Source: Bacteroidota bacterium
GTDB lineage: Bacteria; Bacteroidota; Bacteroidia; UBA8524
NCBI GenBank assembly: GCA_003531115.1
Contig: DQHT01000047.1
Location: 1 to 13,402, forward strand
Direction of reading: 5' to 3'
Length of the DNA: 13,402 nucleotides
The translations under genes were made by a program, and so were the position numbers. Below, in pieces: positions 8,401-13,402 of this stretch; within the stretch, counting starts at the first letter, position 1, and each line of letters starts with the position of its first letter. Below the pieces are notes generated by a model. It was not told the DNA's origin and did not search any database. It worked only from the letters and a program-made list of their open reading frames with translations.

Positions 8401-8926
8401 TTTCAATCTCTTCTTCCAGGTATTCCGCATGGTCTTTTAAAACATCGTAAGGGAAATTTCCACTCAGGTTGATGTTCATTACCGGGAATTCCGAAAAATC
8501 GAGTTCGAAGACGTTCGGATCAGCAGGGAGGTCGGAGGGGAGGTCTACTTTGGCCTTATCCACCGCATCTTTTACATCCTGAAGGGCTTTGCTTACTTCC
8601 ACATCGAGTTCAAATTCCACGATGATGGTTGAATAATCCTGTATGGATGTGGAGGTAAATTTTTTAACGCCTTTGAGGGTTTTTAATTCCTTCTCAATCG
8701 GACGGGTCACCAGGTTTTCCATATCCACAGGCGAGTTACCCGGATATGCGCCACCGATATAAATGGTAGGCTGCTTGATCTCCGGAAAACTTTCCTTGGG
8801 CATGGTGTTGTAAGCGGTCAGACCCACCAGAAAGATGATGAAGGTCAGCACGTACACGCTGGTTTTATTCTCTATCGAAAAGCTCGATAGTTTAAATTGT
8901 TTGAATTTTTCCTTTAATGCGCTCAT
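5435..8926 (-). CDS. RND-family efflux pump, inner-membrane subunit (AcrB-like)
   Basis: This proton-driven exporter is the engine of a tripartite drug or small-molecule efflux system. At 1163 residues it is longer than AcrB (about 1050). It has the duplicated RND plan: an N-terminal helix (about 22-40), porter domain, TM2-6 (about 348-500), second porter half, and TM8-12 (about 940-1125). The TM4 relay reads LVDNGIVVVEN (D413, N414), so only one of AcrB's two Asp residues is kept; the TM10 Lys is Asn (LAGVVVNNAIVLIDY, N1008-N1009). Both substitutions occur in many non-AcrB RND branches. Two additional hydrophobic segments (about 518-533 and 540-557) lie between TM6 and TM7, and a loop rich in Tyr and Gly (about 1084-1100) precedes TM12. 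It is the last gene of the operon, 11 bases after the adaptor gene, and is followed by a terminator. CzcA/CusA-type metal export is less likely, because charged metal-relay residues are not evident. Confidence 0.95.
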   Translation of the reverse strand: MSALKEKFKQFKLSSFSIENKTSVYVLTFIIFLVGLTAYNTMPKESFPEIKQPTIYIGGAYPGNSPVDMENLVTRPIEKELKTLKGVKKFTSTSIQDYSTIIVEFELDVEVSKALQDVKDAVDKAKVDLPSDLPADPNVFELDFSEFPVMNINLSGNFPYDVLKDHAEYLEEEIEKFPEVSEVDIRGLLEKEVEITIDRYRMEASKISFGDIEGAIRNENVSMSGGDILSISGDRQDRRSLRISGEFKDYSEIENIIVRDENQEIVYLRDIATVSFGPVEATSFARLDKKPVVFLDVKKKSGENLINASVSIKSFIEKAKKERLPKEMKVVITNDQSKNTIDMVGNLENSIISGVILVVLVLLFFMGGRNSMFVGIAIPLSMLMGIGILNAFGTTMNMMVLFSLILALGMLVDNGIVVVENIYRLYSSGMSRKDASKFGVGEVAVPIIASTMTTLAAFFPLLFWKSMVGEFMKYLPITLIITLSSSLFVALVINPVLTSNFMQIEDKSQRSSAKQFWRISLGLLSIGLVLVFANDNKTLGNLMIIVGVIRIAFRYWLQPASIRFQENFLPKLENAYAKTVGWVVTGKRPLFVFLGMLALMVASMMVYFGSSPKMLFFPENDPQYVNVFIEMPLGTDIERTNAFTKVVEDSIWNKLQSNKNIVEAMVASVGEGTADPSEGPSQGSSPHKARITVSFVETAKRSFISDTSTRRMMELISEAVADMPEANIVVQKNSEGPPVGKPISVEISGPELDTLINLTEHIKNTMVDANYPGVDKLKTDLETGKPELVINIDRDASRRYGVSTMQIASTLRTALFGKEVSKFKQGEDDYKIFIRLKKEERYDITSLMNQKITFRNPTGQLAQVPISSVASVEYGSTYGSVKRKDADKVITIFSEVKTGYNANEIVGKFKELLHDYKLPEGYTLKFTGEQEEQDASSAFLGQAFGIAFMLIFLIIVAQFNSVMQPVIIMFSVLLSTTGVFLGLAIFEMEFVILMMGIGIISLAGVVVNNAIVLIDYTNLLRSRKRAELGIPEGGRLPEAEIRASIIEAGKTRLRPVLLTAITTVLGLIPLAIGMNINFFTLLSRYDAQYYVGGDSAAFWGPMSWTVIFGLTFATFLTLVVVPAMYYLTDKFELFVGRLFGRSSVAKSNALIEQEEPVDVLAKD

Positions 8927-8937
8927 CCTCTTGTCGC

Positions 8938-10074
8938 TTATTTAGGTTGAACAATATCGCCCACTTCAACATTGAGATGACCTTCGGTTATTACCTGGTC
9001 GCCATCCTGAAGTCCGCTCAACACATAGATGGTTCCATGGCTGCTTAAGCCTGTTACCACATTGCGTTTATCCGCTTTGAAAACGGTATCCTGCTGAACG
9101 GCTACCATGATAAATTTCTCATTGCCCATGGTTTGCACCAGGTTCGAAGGCACGCTAATCCCCTTAGCATCCCTGAAATCCGTAGCCTGAATGATGGCCA
9201 GCAAATTGGGTTTCAGGCGGGTGTCTTTCGATTCAATGGCCACATGCATGGTAAATGTTCTGTTATTGGTATTGATAACCTGACCGATGGCTGTAATTTT
9301 TGCACTCAGGGTATCTTTCAGGGCAGGGAAATAAACCTCAACTTTATCGCCGGTTTTAAAAGCGCCCACATATTTTTCCGATACATCGGCTACTACTTCC
9401 AGGTCGTTCAGGTTCACCACACGAACCACCGGCATACCGGGCGCTGTAACTTCACCCAGGTTCACCATAACCGCATCCACCACACCATTAACAGGGGCCC
9501 GAAGCTGAAATTTATCCAGCTGGGTAGAGAGGGTCGCTTCCTGATTTTTTAAGGCTTCGTAGTTGTTTTTGGCCTGCAGGTATTGCATTTCAGTACCGAT
9601 CTGTTTTTCCCACAAGCGTTGTTGTTTTTCATAAGTTTGTTTAGCCAGCGACATACGGGTACGCAGTTCAGCCAGATTCGATTCGATCACGCTGCCGTCA
9701 AGATCCACCAAACGTTGACCTTTAACCACATTTTGACCTTCTTTTACATACACACGCATCACTTTCCCACCATTTTCGGCCGAAAGGGTGATATTGTTAT
9801 CGGTATTGATCACTCCTTGAATATCAACAGTATGCATAAATTCTCCAGGTGTTACGGTTAACAAACGTACCTGCGGATAAGATTCCGTTTTGTTTGAATC
9901 GCTGTTTTCTTTGAAGGCAGTAATCCGAGCCTGTACATTGGTAAGGCTATCGTTTAATTTTTTAATCTCAGCCTGAATGTCGGCTTCTTGTTTTTCGAGT
10001 TCTTGTAATGTTTCAGTTCCTCCGCAGGCCACTAGAAAGAGGGTAGCGGAAAGGATTAAGGCAAATTTTTTCAT
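8938..10074 (-). CDS. RND efflux adaptor, membrane fusion lipoprotein (AcrA/HlyD-like)
   Basis: This is the periplasmic adaptor that links the inner-membrane pump to the outer-membrane channel. The 378-residue product starts with a lipoprotein signal (MKKFALILSATLFLVACGG, lipidated Cys17). A charged coiled coil at about 21-60 (LQELEKQEADIQAEIKKLND) precedes the usual fold. The adaptor itself follows: a first lipoyl half (about 94-130, ending in GQNVVKGQRLVDLD), an alpha-helical hairpin (about 130-185), the second lipoyl half (FQLRAPVNGVVDAVMVNLGEVTAPG), a beta-barrel (about 225-290), and a membrane-proximal domain to the C-terminus. The residues after Cys17 do not resemble the charged surface-export signal of Bacteroidota lipoproteins, so an inner-membrane anchor is inferred. 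It lies 36 bases after the TolC-type gene and 11 before the pump gene. Confidence 0.95.
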   Translation of the reverse strand: MKKFALILSATLFLVACGGTETLQELEKQEADIQAEIKKLNDSLTNVQARITAFKENSDSNKTESYPQVRLLTVTPGEFMHTVDIQGVINTDNNITLSAENGGKVMRVYVKEGQNVVKGQRLVDLDGSVIESNLAELRTRMSLAKQTYEKQQRLWEKQIGTEMQYLQAKNNYEALKNQEATLSTQLDKFQLRAPVNGVVDAVMVNLGEVTAPGMPVVRVVNLNDLEVVADVSEKYVGAFKTGDKVEVYFPALKDTLSAKITAIGQVINTNNRTFTMHVAIESKDTRLKPNLLAIIQATDFRDAKGISVPSNLVQTMGNEKFIMVAVQQDTVFKADKRNVVTGLSSHGTIYVLSGLQDGDQVITEGHLNVEVGDIVQPK

Positions 10075-10110
10075 CTTGGGGTGGTTATTTGTTCGTTATG
10101 GATGGGTGGG

Positions 10111-11451
10111 TTATTTATTGAGTAATCCTAAAGCTTTTTTGTATTGAATTTCTGCTACCAGCAAGTCGTAAATGGCGCTGAGGTAATTGGTTTCAGCCTG
10201 AAGCAGGTCGCTGTTGGCGGTGGTTACCTCTAATGAAGTACCCACACCTTCCTGGTATTTGGCCAGTGCGATCTCACGGATCTCGATGGAGAGTTCGTAG
10301 TTTTGGCGCTGGTTTTCTACGGTTTGTTTGGCTGTGATGTAATTGTTTTTCCCGTTAAAAACATCATTCTGTATGGCGCTTTCCAGGTTATTGAGGTCGT
10401 TTTTTGTTTTTACTGTTTCCAGCCTGGCTTGTTGTACCAGCGCATTTCTTTGAAACCCGGAAAATATTGGCACACGAAGCGAGAGTCCCCACATGGTACC
10501 TCCGTAAAATTTATTTCCGAGATCCCCAAAATTACCATCCGTTGCAAAGGTGTTTTGCTGATGCGAGCCAAATGCGCTCAGTGAAGGCAGATAACCCATC
10601 TGGTAGCGTTGTACATTCATGTTGTTTAATACCTGGCTCTGGGCAAGGATCTGGTATTCCGGACGGTTGGTCATGATCGCCTTGGCGCTTGTATCCATGG
10701 TCGATGCAGTGGTCATCAGGTTCTCCAGTTTGTCATTCAGTGTGAGGGGGGCATCCACATTCATGCCCATCTGGAATTTCAGGATACGGTATGCGAACTG
10801 ACGCTGATTTTCCATCTGCTGGCGTTGGATCTTCAGGTTGTTCAACTGAAGCGCCAGACGGGAAACGTCGATCTTCTCAGCAAATCCCGCTTCAAACAGT
10901 GCTTTGATATCATCATGCGTTTTTTGCAGGGTAATGATATTGGAATCCATGGCTACAATAGTCTGGTCAGCGATCAGGGCCATATAATAGGCCTGGCTCA
11001 CATTCACCCGGGTATCGACCTCGGTTCCGGCACGCATGCGCGATGCCAGCTCAACATATTGTTTGGCGGCTTTTAATCCCAGAAAATAAGTTCCGTCAAC
11101 CAGTAACCAGTTGGCATTGATTTTTGCCAATCCGGTATGGGAGATCCCCATTTGAAATTCGAGGGGAGGTCCGTTGGGGTCAACAAAATTGGGAACCACG
11201 GTTGTAGGGATCTGAGGCTGTCCGGTGTAATCGATCTGGGCATTGATCTGGGGCAGTCCGATGGCCGTGGTTTCCTGAACTTTTTTGCGTGCAATTTCAA
11301 CGTCGAGTCCGGCATTTTTTAAGGCAGGATTGTTTTTCAAGGCGTAGTCGATGGCTTGTTGCAAAGTCATCACGGAGCTTTCACTCTGGGCAACGGCGTT
11401 CATTCCGATCCCCAGAAACAGGATGATAATCAGAGATTTCAGTTTATTCAT
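10111..11451 (-). CDS. TolC-family outer-membrane efflux channel
   Basis: This is the trimeric outer-membrane exit duct of the efflux system. The 446-residue product has a signal peptide (MNKLKSLIIILFLGIGMNAVAQ, cleavage after AQ) and then two outer-membrane-efflux repeats. The first begins with LQQAIDYALKNNPALKNA and the second with AIMTNRPEYQILAQSQ, each consisting of long helices separated by beta-strand segments. LRVPIFSGFQRNALVQQA and YQEGVGTSLEVTTANSDLLQAETNYLSA are classic TolC-family wording. The ATG at 11449-11451 overlaps the tetR stop by 8 bases, a typical coupling arrangement. A second in-frame ATG at 11467-11469 would overlap by 26 bases and add six residues; the sequence does not decide firmly between them. 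Confidence 0.94.
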   Translation of the reverse strand: MNKLKSLIIILFLGIGMNAVAQSESSVMTLQQAIDYALKNNPALKNAGLDVEIARKKVQETTAIGLPQINAQIDYTGQPQIPTTVVPNFVDPNGPPLEFQMGISHTGLAKINANWLLVDGTYFLGLKAAKQYVELASRMRAGTEVDTRVNVSQAYYMALIADQTIVAMDSNIITLQKTHDDIKALFEAGFAEKIDVSRLALQLNNLKIQRQQMENQRQFAYRILKFQMGMNVDAPLTLNDKLENLMTTASTMDTSAKAIMTNRPEYQILAQSQVLNNMNVQRYQMGYLPSLSAFGSHQQNTFATDGNFGDLGNKFYGGTMWGLSLRVPIFSGFQRNALVQQARLETVKTKNDLNNLESAIQNDVFNGKNNYITAKQTVENQRQNYELSIEIREIALAKYQEGVGTSLEVTTANSDLLQAETNYLSAIYDLLVAEIQYKKALGLLNK

Positions 11452-12064
11452 GACTGAGTTGTTTTTCATTTAAGTGGTGTATGCCTTTAGGGGTAGAAAT
11501 ACCATGGATATGGTAGTAGATAATTTCCTTCTGAAGTTCTTTAAAGGTGTAAATGGATTTGGAAAAGCGGTCCTCATCCAGGATCAGGTCGATCAGGCAG
11601 ATATAAATTTTAGCGATGATATCCGGGTTCATGTCTGTACGGTATAAACCCAGCTCTATGCCCCGATCGATATTGCTGCGAATTTGCTTTTGCACAAAAT
11701 TGAGTCGGTGTTCTGTCAATAATTTCCAGGCCTGGGGAAAATATTTGCTGAGTTCAAAAAAGAGATTGGGATTTATTTGCCTGGTCATGGTATGGAAATA
11801 CATGCTCACCCCAAGCAATTGATCGATGGGGTTTTTATGTTCGTCAAAAATGCCGCAGCAGGATATTTCAACACCTTTTAAATGATATTGAACCGCCGCC
11901 ATCACCAATCCGTTACGGTCCCCATAATGCTGATAGAGGGTCTTTTTAGATACCCCTGCTTCCCGCGCTACATCGTCCATGCTCACGCTGCGCACACCGA
12001 AACGCATAAACAGCGCAACGGTCTTTTCCAACAGGTTATCAGGCTCTTGTTTTTCGATTGTCAT
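11444..12064 (-). CDS. TetR/AcrR-family transcriptional regulator
   Basis: This is a probable ligand-responsive repressor of the efflux operon. The 206-residue product has an N-terminal TetR DNA-binding domain (about 10-55). Its helix-turn-helix reads SMDDVAREAGVSKKTLYQHYGDRNGLV, preceded by the first helix NLLEKTVALFMRFGVRSV. The rest (about 60-206) is an all-helical ligand-binding and dimerisation domain without a recognisable specificity signature. It is the first gene of a four-gene operon, so it would control its own synthesis and that of channel, adaptor and pump. An 8+8 inverted repeat overlaps its promoter. The ATG at 12062-12064 is favoured because the next Met (residue 20) lies inside the first helix of the DNA-binding domain. 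The ligand is unknown. Confidence 0.94.
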   Translation of the reverse strand: MTIEKQEPDNLLEKTVALFMRFGVRSVSMDDVAREAGVSKKTLYQHYGDRNGLVMAAVQYHLKGVEISCCGIFDEHKNPIDQLLGVSMYFHTMTRQINPNLFFELSKYFPQAWKLLTEHRLNFVQKQIRSNIDRGIELGLYRTDMNPDIIAKIYICLIDLILDEDRFSKSIYTFKELQKEIIYYHIHGISTPKGIHHLNEKQLSHE

Positions 12065-12072
12065 TTCGGGGG

Positions 12073-12101
12073 CAAAGCTAATCAGGAAACTATTTATTCA
12101 A
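12073..12101 (-). promoter_or_regulatory. Promoter of the tetR-tolC-adaptor-pump operon
   Basis: On the minus strand the -7 box is TAGCTTTG (12080-12073), an exact TAnnTTTG. The -33 element TTG lies at 12101-12099. The spacer of 18 bases is within the range described for Bacteroidota promoters. The expected start of transcription is near 12067, only a few bases before the tetR ATG at 12064-12062, so the transcript would be leaderless or nearly so. Confidence 0.7.
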
Positions 12102-12113
12102 TTAAAGTTTCCT
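12084..12113. promoter_or_regulatory. Inverted repeat AGGAAACT-N14-AGTTTCCT, probable TetR operator
   Basis: AGGAAACT at 12084-12091 and AGTTTCCT at 12106-12113 are a perfect 8-base inverted repeat with a 14-base AT-rich spacer. It covers the -33 element and most of the -33/-7 spacer of the tetR promoter, so a bound dimer would block RNA polymerase. TetR-family repressors usually bind palindromes of this kind in their own promoters. Assignment to the adjacent regulator rests on position and symmetry only. Confidence 0.65.
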
Positions 12114-12124
12114 AAGTTTTCGCT

Positions 12125-12139
12125 AAACGGAAACAGTTT
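12125..12139. promoter_or_regulatory. Possible additional GGAAAC half-site
   Basis: GGAAAC at 12129-12134 repeats the core of the operator arm. It sits inside a small symmetric context, AAAC (12125-12128) and GTTT (12136-12139). It lies 15 bases beyond the main inverted repeat on the side away from tetR. It could be an auxiliary site, but a six-base match is weak support. Confidence 0.3.
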
Positions 12140-12251
12140 GGGGGTAAACGTCTAAAAAATATGCTGCGAATTACCTTTTTAATTTTCCATCCTGGTTAAA
12201 GAAATTTACCGAAACGGGAAAATAATTGACTGAAGCGGGATTGTTTGCTAT
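12140..12251. other. AT-rich intergenic stretch without a recognisable feature
   Basis: This part of the 339-base divergent intergenic region lies between the operator and the GC-rich hairpin. I see no convincing Bacteroidota promoter box on the plus strand, no conserved RNA structure and no credible small gene in it. Confidence 0.5.
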
Positions 12252-12337
12252 CGAGTATTGCTGACGCACGATGGCTGACGCGCGCGTATCGTTGTCGCGG
12301 GGGCGCGACAACGATACGCTGGCGCCAGCACTACTCG
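12252..12337. repeat. Large GC-rich palindromic hairpin element
   Basis: The core is a perfect 16-base inverted repeat, GCGTATCGTTGTCGCG (12284-12299) and its complement (12304-12319), around a GGGG loop. Outside it, GCTGACGC (12274-12281) can pair with GCGCCAGC (12322-12329) with one mismatch. CGAGTATTGCTGACGC (12252-12267) can instead pair with the sequence at 12322-12337 in 14 of 16 positions. GCTGACGC is thus present twice on the left, 14 bases apart. GCTGGCGCCAGC at 12318-12329 is itself a perfect 12-base palindrome. No T tract follows on either strand, so it is not a normal terminator, and its GC content contrasts with the surrounding intergenic DNA. Confidence 0.9.
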
Positions 12338-12391
12338 GTGTCCGCGTTTGATTAATTGTGCGAAAGCAATGCGCGTCCAAGGAGGAAACAA

Positions 12392-12399
12392 TACCTTTG
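12392..12399 (+). promoter_or_regulatory. Possible -7 box TACCTTTG just before the CDF transporter gene
   Basis: TACCTTTG matches TAnnTTTG exactly and ends five bases before the GTG start at 12404. There is no TTG at the expected -33 distance, so this may be chance. If real, the transcript would start about at the GTG and be leaderless. A Shine-Dalgarno-like AAGGAGG at 12379-12385 is 18 bases from the GTG, too far for ordinary use. Confidence 0.25.
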
Positions 12400-12403
12400 G
12401 AGC

Positions 12404-13387
12404 GTGGAAAATCCGGGAAGAATTTTGCGCATCCATGCCATCACGGTGCTGGTGAGTGCCTTGCTCATGGCGGCTAAATTCCTGGCCTGGTACCTCACCG
12501 GCTCCAATGCTATCCTTACCGATGCGCTGGAGAGTATCGTGAACGTGCTCGCTGGGGCCTTTGCCTGGTATAGCCTCTGGTTATCTTTTAAACCACGTGA
12601 TCACGATCATCCCTACGGACATGGTAAGATCGAATTTTTGTCGGCCACCCTCGAAGGTTCGCTGATCCTCATCGCCGGACTAAGCATCTTCTTCAAATCC
12701 ATCTATAACTTTATCTATCCCCAGGAAATACAGGAGATCAGCACCGGAATTTGGCTGGTGGCAGGAGCGGGTTTGGTAAATTTTATGATGGGACTCTACC
12801 TCCGGAAGAAGGGCGAAAAGGCCGGCTCAATGACTTTAAAAGCTAACGGACAGCACCTTCTGAGCGATGCCTGGTCGAGTTTGGGTTTGTTGATCGGTTT
12901 GTTTCTGTTATGGATAAGCGGCGAAGTATGGGTCGATAACGTATTGGGACTTCTTTTCGGAGCCTATATCGCCTGGGTAGCACTGGGAATTCTCCGCAAA
13001 TCGGTAGCCGGCATCATGGACGAAGCCGATTTTGCCCTGCTGGAAGAACTAGTCGGCTATATAAAAACCAAACGCAAAAAAGAATGGATCGATATCCATA
13101 ACCTGCGGGTCATTCAATATGGCCGCATGCTGCATATCGATTGCCATATCACCCTGCCCTGGTACTATTCCCTGCAGGAGGCCCACGACGCCATCAAAGA
13201 CGTGGACCAGACCATCTACGAAAAATACCAGGAAGTCGAACTGTTTATCCATATGGATCCCTGTATCCCGCATTCGTGCAGGATTTGTTCCATCGAAAAC
13301 TGCGAAGTGAGGCAAAAACCCTTTGAGGCGATGCAGGAATGGGATGTGGCGACCTTGCTGAAGAATCAGAAGCACGGGGATTTATGA
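12404..13387 (+). CDS. Cation diffusion facilitator (CDF) family metal exporter
   Basis: This is an inner-membrane transporter that exports divalent metal ions in exchange for protons, usually as a homodimer. Numbered from the GTG at 12404, the 327-residue product has six membrane segments (to about residue 198) and a cytoplasmic C-terminal domain. TM2 reads ILTDALESIVNV, giving E43-x3-N47 where YiiP has D-x3-D; TM5 has H151-x3-D155 (HLLSD). HPYGHGKIEF after TM2 is a strong family signature. The C-terminus has HMDPC followed by a Cys cluster (C287, C292, C295, C300). The substrate cannot be assigned. A TTG at 12356, just after an in-frame TAA, is the only other upstream start and would add 16 basic residues; the GTG fits where homologues usually begin. 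The gene is transcribed away from the efflux operon. Confidence 0.9.
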   Translation: MENPGRILRIHAITVLVSALLMAAKFLAWYLTGSNAILTDALESIVNVLAGAFAWYSLWLSFKPRDHDHPYGHGKIEFLSATLEGSLILIAGLSIFFKSIYNFIYPQEIQEISTGIWLVAGAGLVNFMMGLYLRKKGEKAGSMTLKANGQHLLSDAWSSLGLLIGLFLLWISGEVWVDNVLGLLFGAYIAWVALGILRKSVAGIMDEADFALLEELVGYIKTKRKKEWIDIHNLRVIQYGRMLHIDCHITLPWYYSLQEAHDAIKDVDQTIYEKYQEVELFIHMDPCIPHSCRICSIENCEVRQKPFEAMQEWDVATLLKNQKHGDL

Positions 13388-13401
13388 TTTATGATTTATG
13401 A
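13381..13401. repeat. 7-base tandem repeat (TTTATGA x3) running off the right edge
   Basis: Three perfect TTTATGA units, plus the first base of a fourth, cover the last codons and TGA stop of the CDF gene and continue to the window edge. The true length is unknown. Confidence 0.8.
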
Positions 13402-13402
13402 T

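Noticed and set aside
12226..12254. TTGACT-N17-TATCGA resembling an E. coli sigma-70 promoter ahead of the CDF gene
   Set aside because: The primary sigma factor of Bacteroidota recognises a different consensus, and the -10 part runs into the left arm of the hairpin. It is probably chance.
12284..12319. The 16-base inverted repeat as a transcription terminator
   Set aside because: The adjacent genes are transcribed away from it on both sides and neither strand has a T tract after the stem.
12356..12403. TTG start for the CDF transporter
   Set aside because: It adds 16 mostly basic residues upstream of the usual start point. It remains possible, but the GTG at 12404 fits the family better.
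12171..12436. Short minus-strand open frames across the hairpin
   Set aside because: They overlap the palindrome and the CDF start, have no recognisable domain, and their composition follows the GC-rich repeat.

Overview
The window looks like chromosomal DNA of a member of the Bacteroidota. The evidence is threefold. Promoter-like TAnnTTTG boxes lie upstream of two transcription units, and Shine-Dalgarno sequences are mostly weak. Cytochrome oxidase subunit II has the extra-membrane-segment form and the C-x-K-I-C-G copper-site wording typical of the phylum, and there is a very large exported TPR protein. I cannot place it more finely. Almost everything is on the minus strand; only the last gene is on the plus strand.

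Layout. (1) 1-2005, minus: a terminal oxidase unit, ctaC then ctaD (ctaD runs off the left edge). CtaC carries a cytochrome c domain at its N-terminus and a charged insertion inside its copper domain. A TAnnTTTG box sits about 107 bases upstream of the chosen ctaC start. (2) 2193-5201, minus: a roughly 1000-residue secreted TPR protein of unknown role. (3) 5202-5434: a short intergenic region with two facing arrays of an 8-base repeat and the rho-independent terminator of the next operon. (4) 5435-12064, minus: a four-gene operon encoding a TetR-type regulator, a TolC-type outer membrane channel, a lipoprotein membrane fusion protein and an RND pump, i.e. a complete tripartite efflux system with its own regulator. 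(5) 12065-12403: a divergent intergenic region with a well-formed promoter overlapped by an 8+8 inverted repeat (the likely TetR operator), and separately a very strong GC-rich hairpin. (6) 12404-13387, plus: a cation diffusion facilitator with a C-terminal cysteine cluster, ending inside a 7-base tandem repeat that continues past the window edge.

How the genes work together: CtaC and CtaD are core subunits of a proton-pumping oxidase, and the fused heme c domain probably passes electrons to CuA. In the efflux operon the regulator is first, so repression at its own promoter would control all four genes; tetR and tolC overlap, and the remaining gaps are short (36 and 11 bases). The pump, adaptor and channel would span both membranes. 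The CDF transporter is transcribed divergently and has no evident functional tie to the pump beyond sharing the intergenic region.

I do not see a new defence system, CRISPR array, mobile element or RNA gene. The most unusual items are the hairpin at 12252-12337, the operator/promoter arrangement with a nearly absent leader at 12062-12113, the facing 8-base arrays at 5286-5369, and the domain architecture of CtaC.
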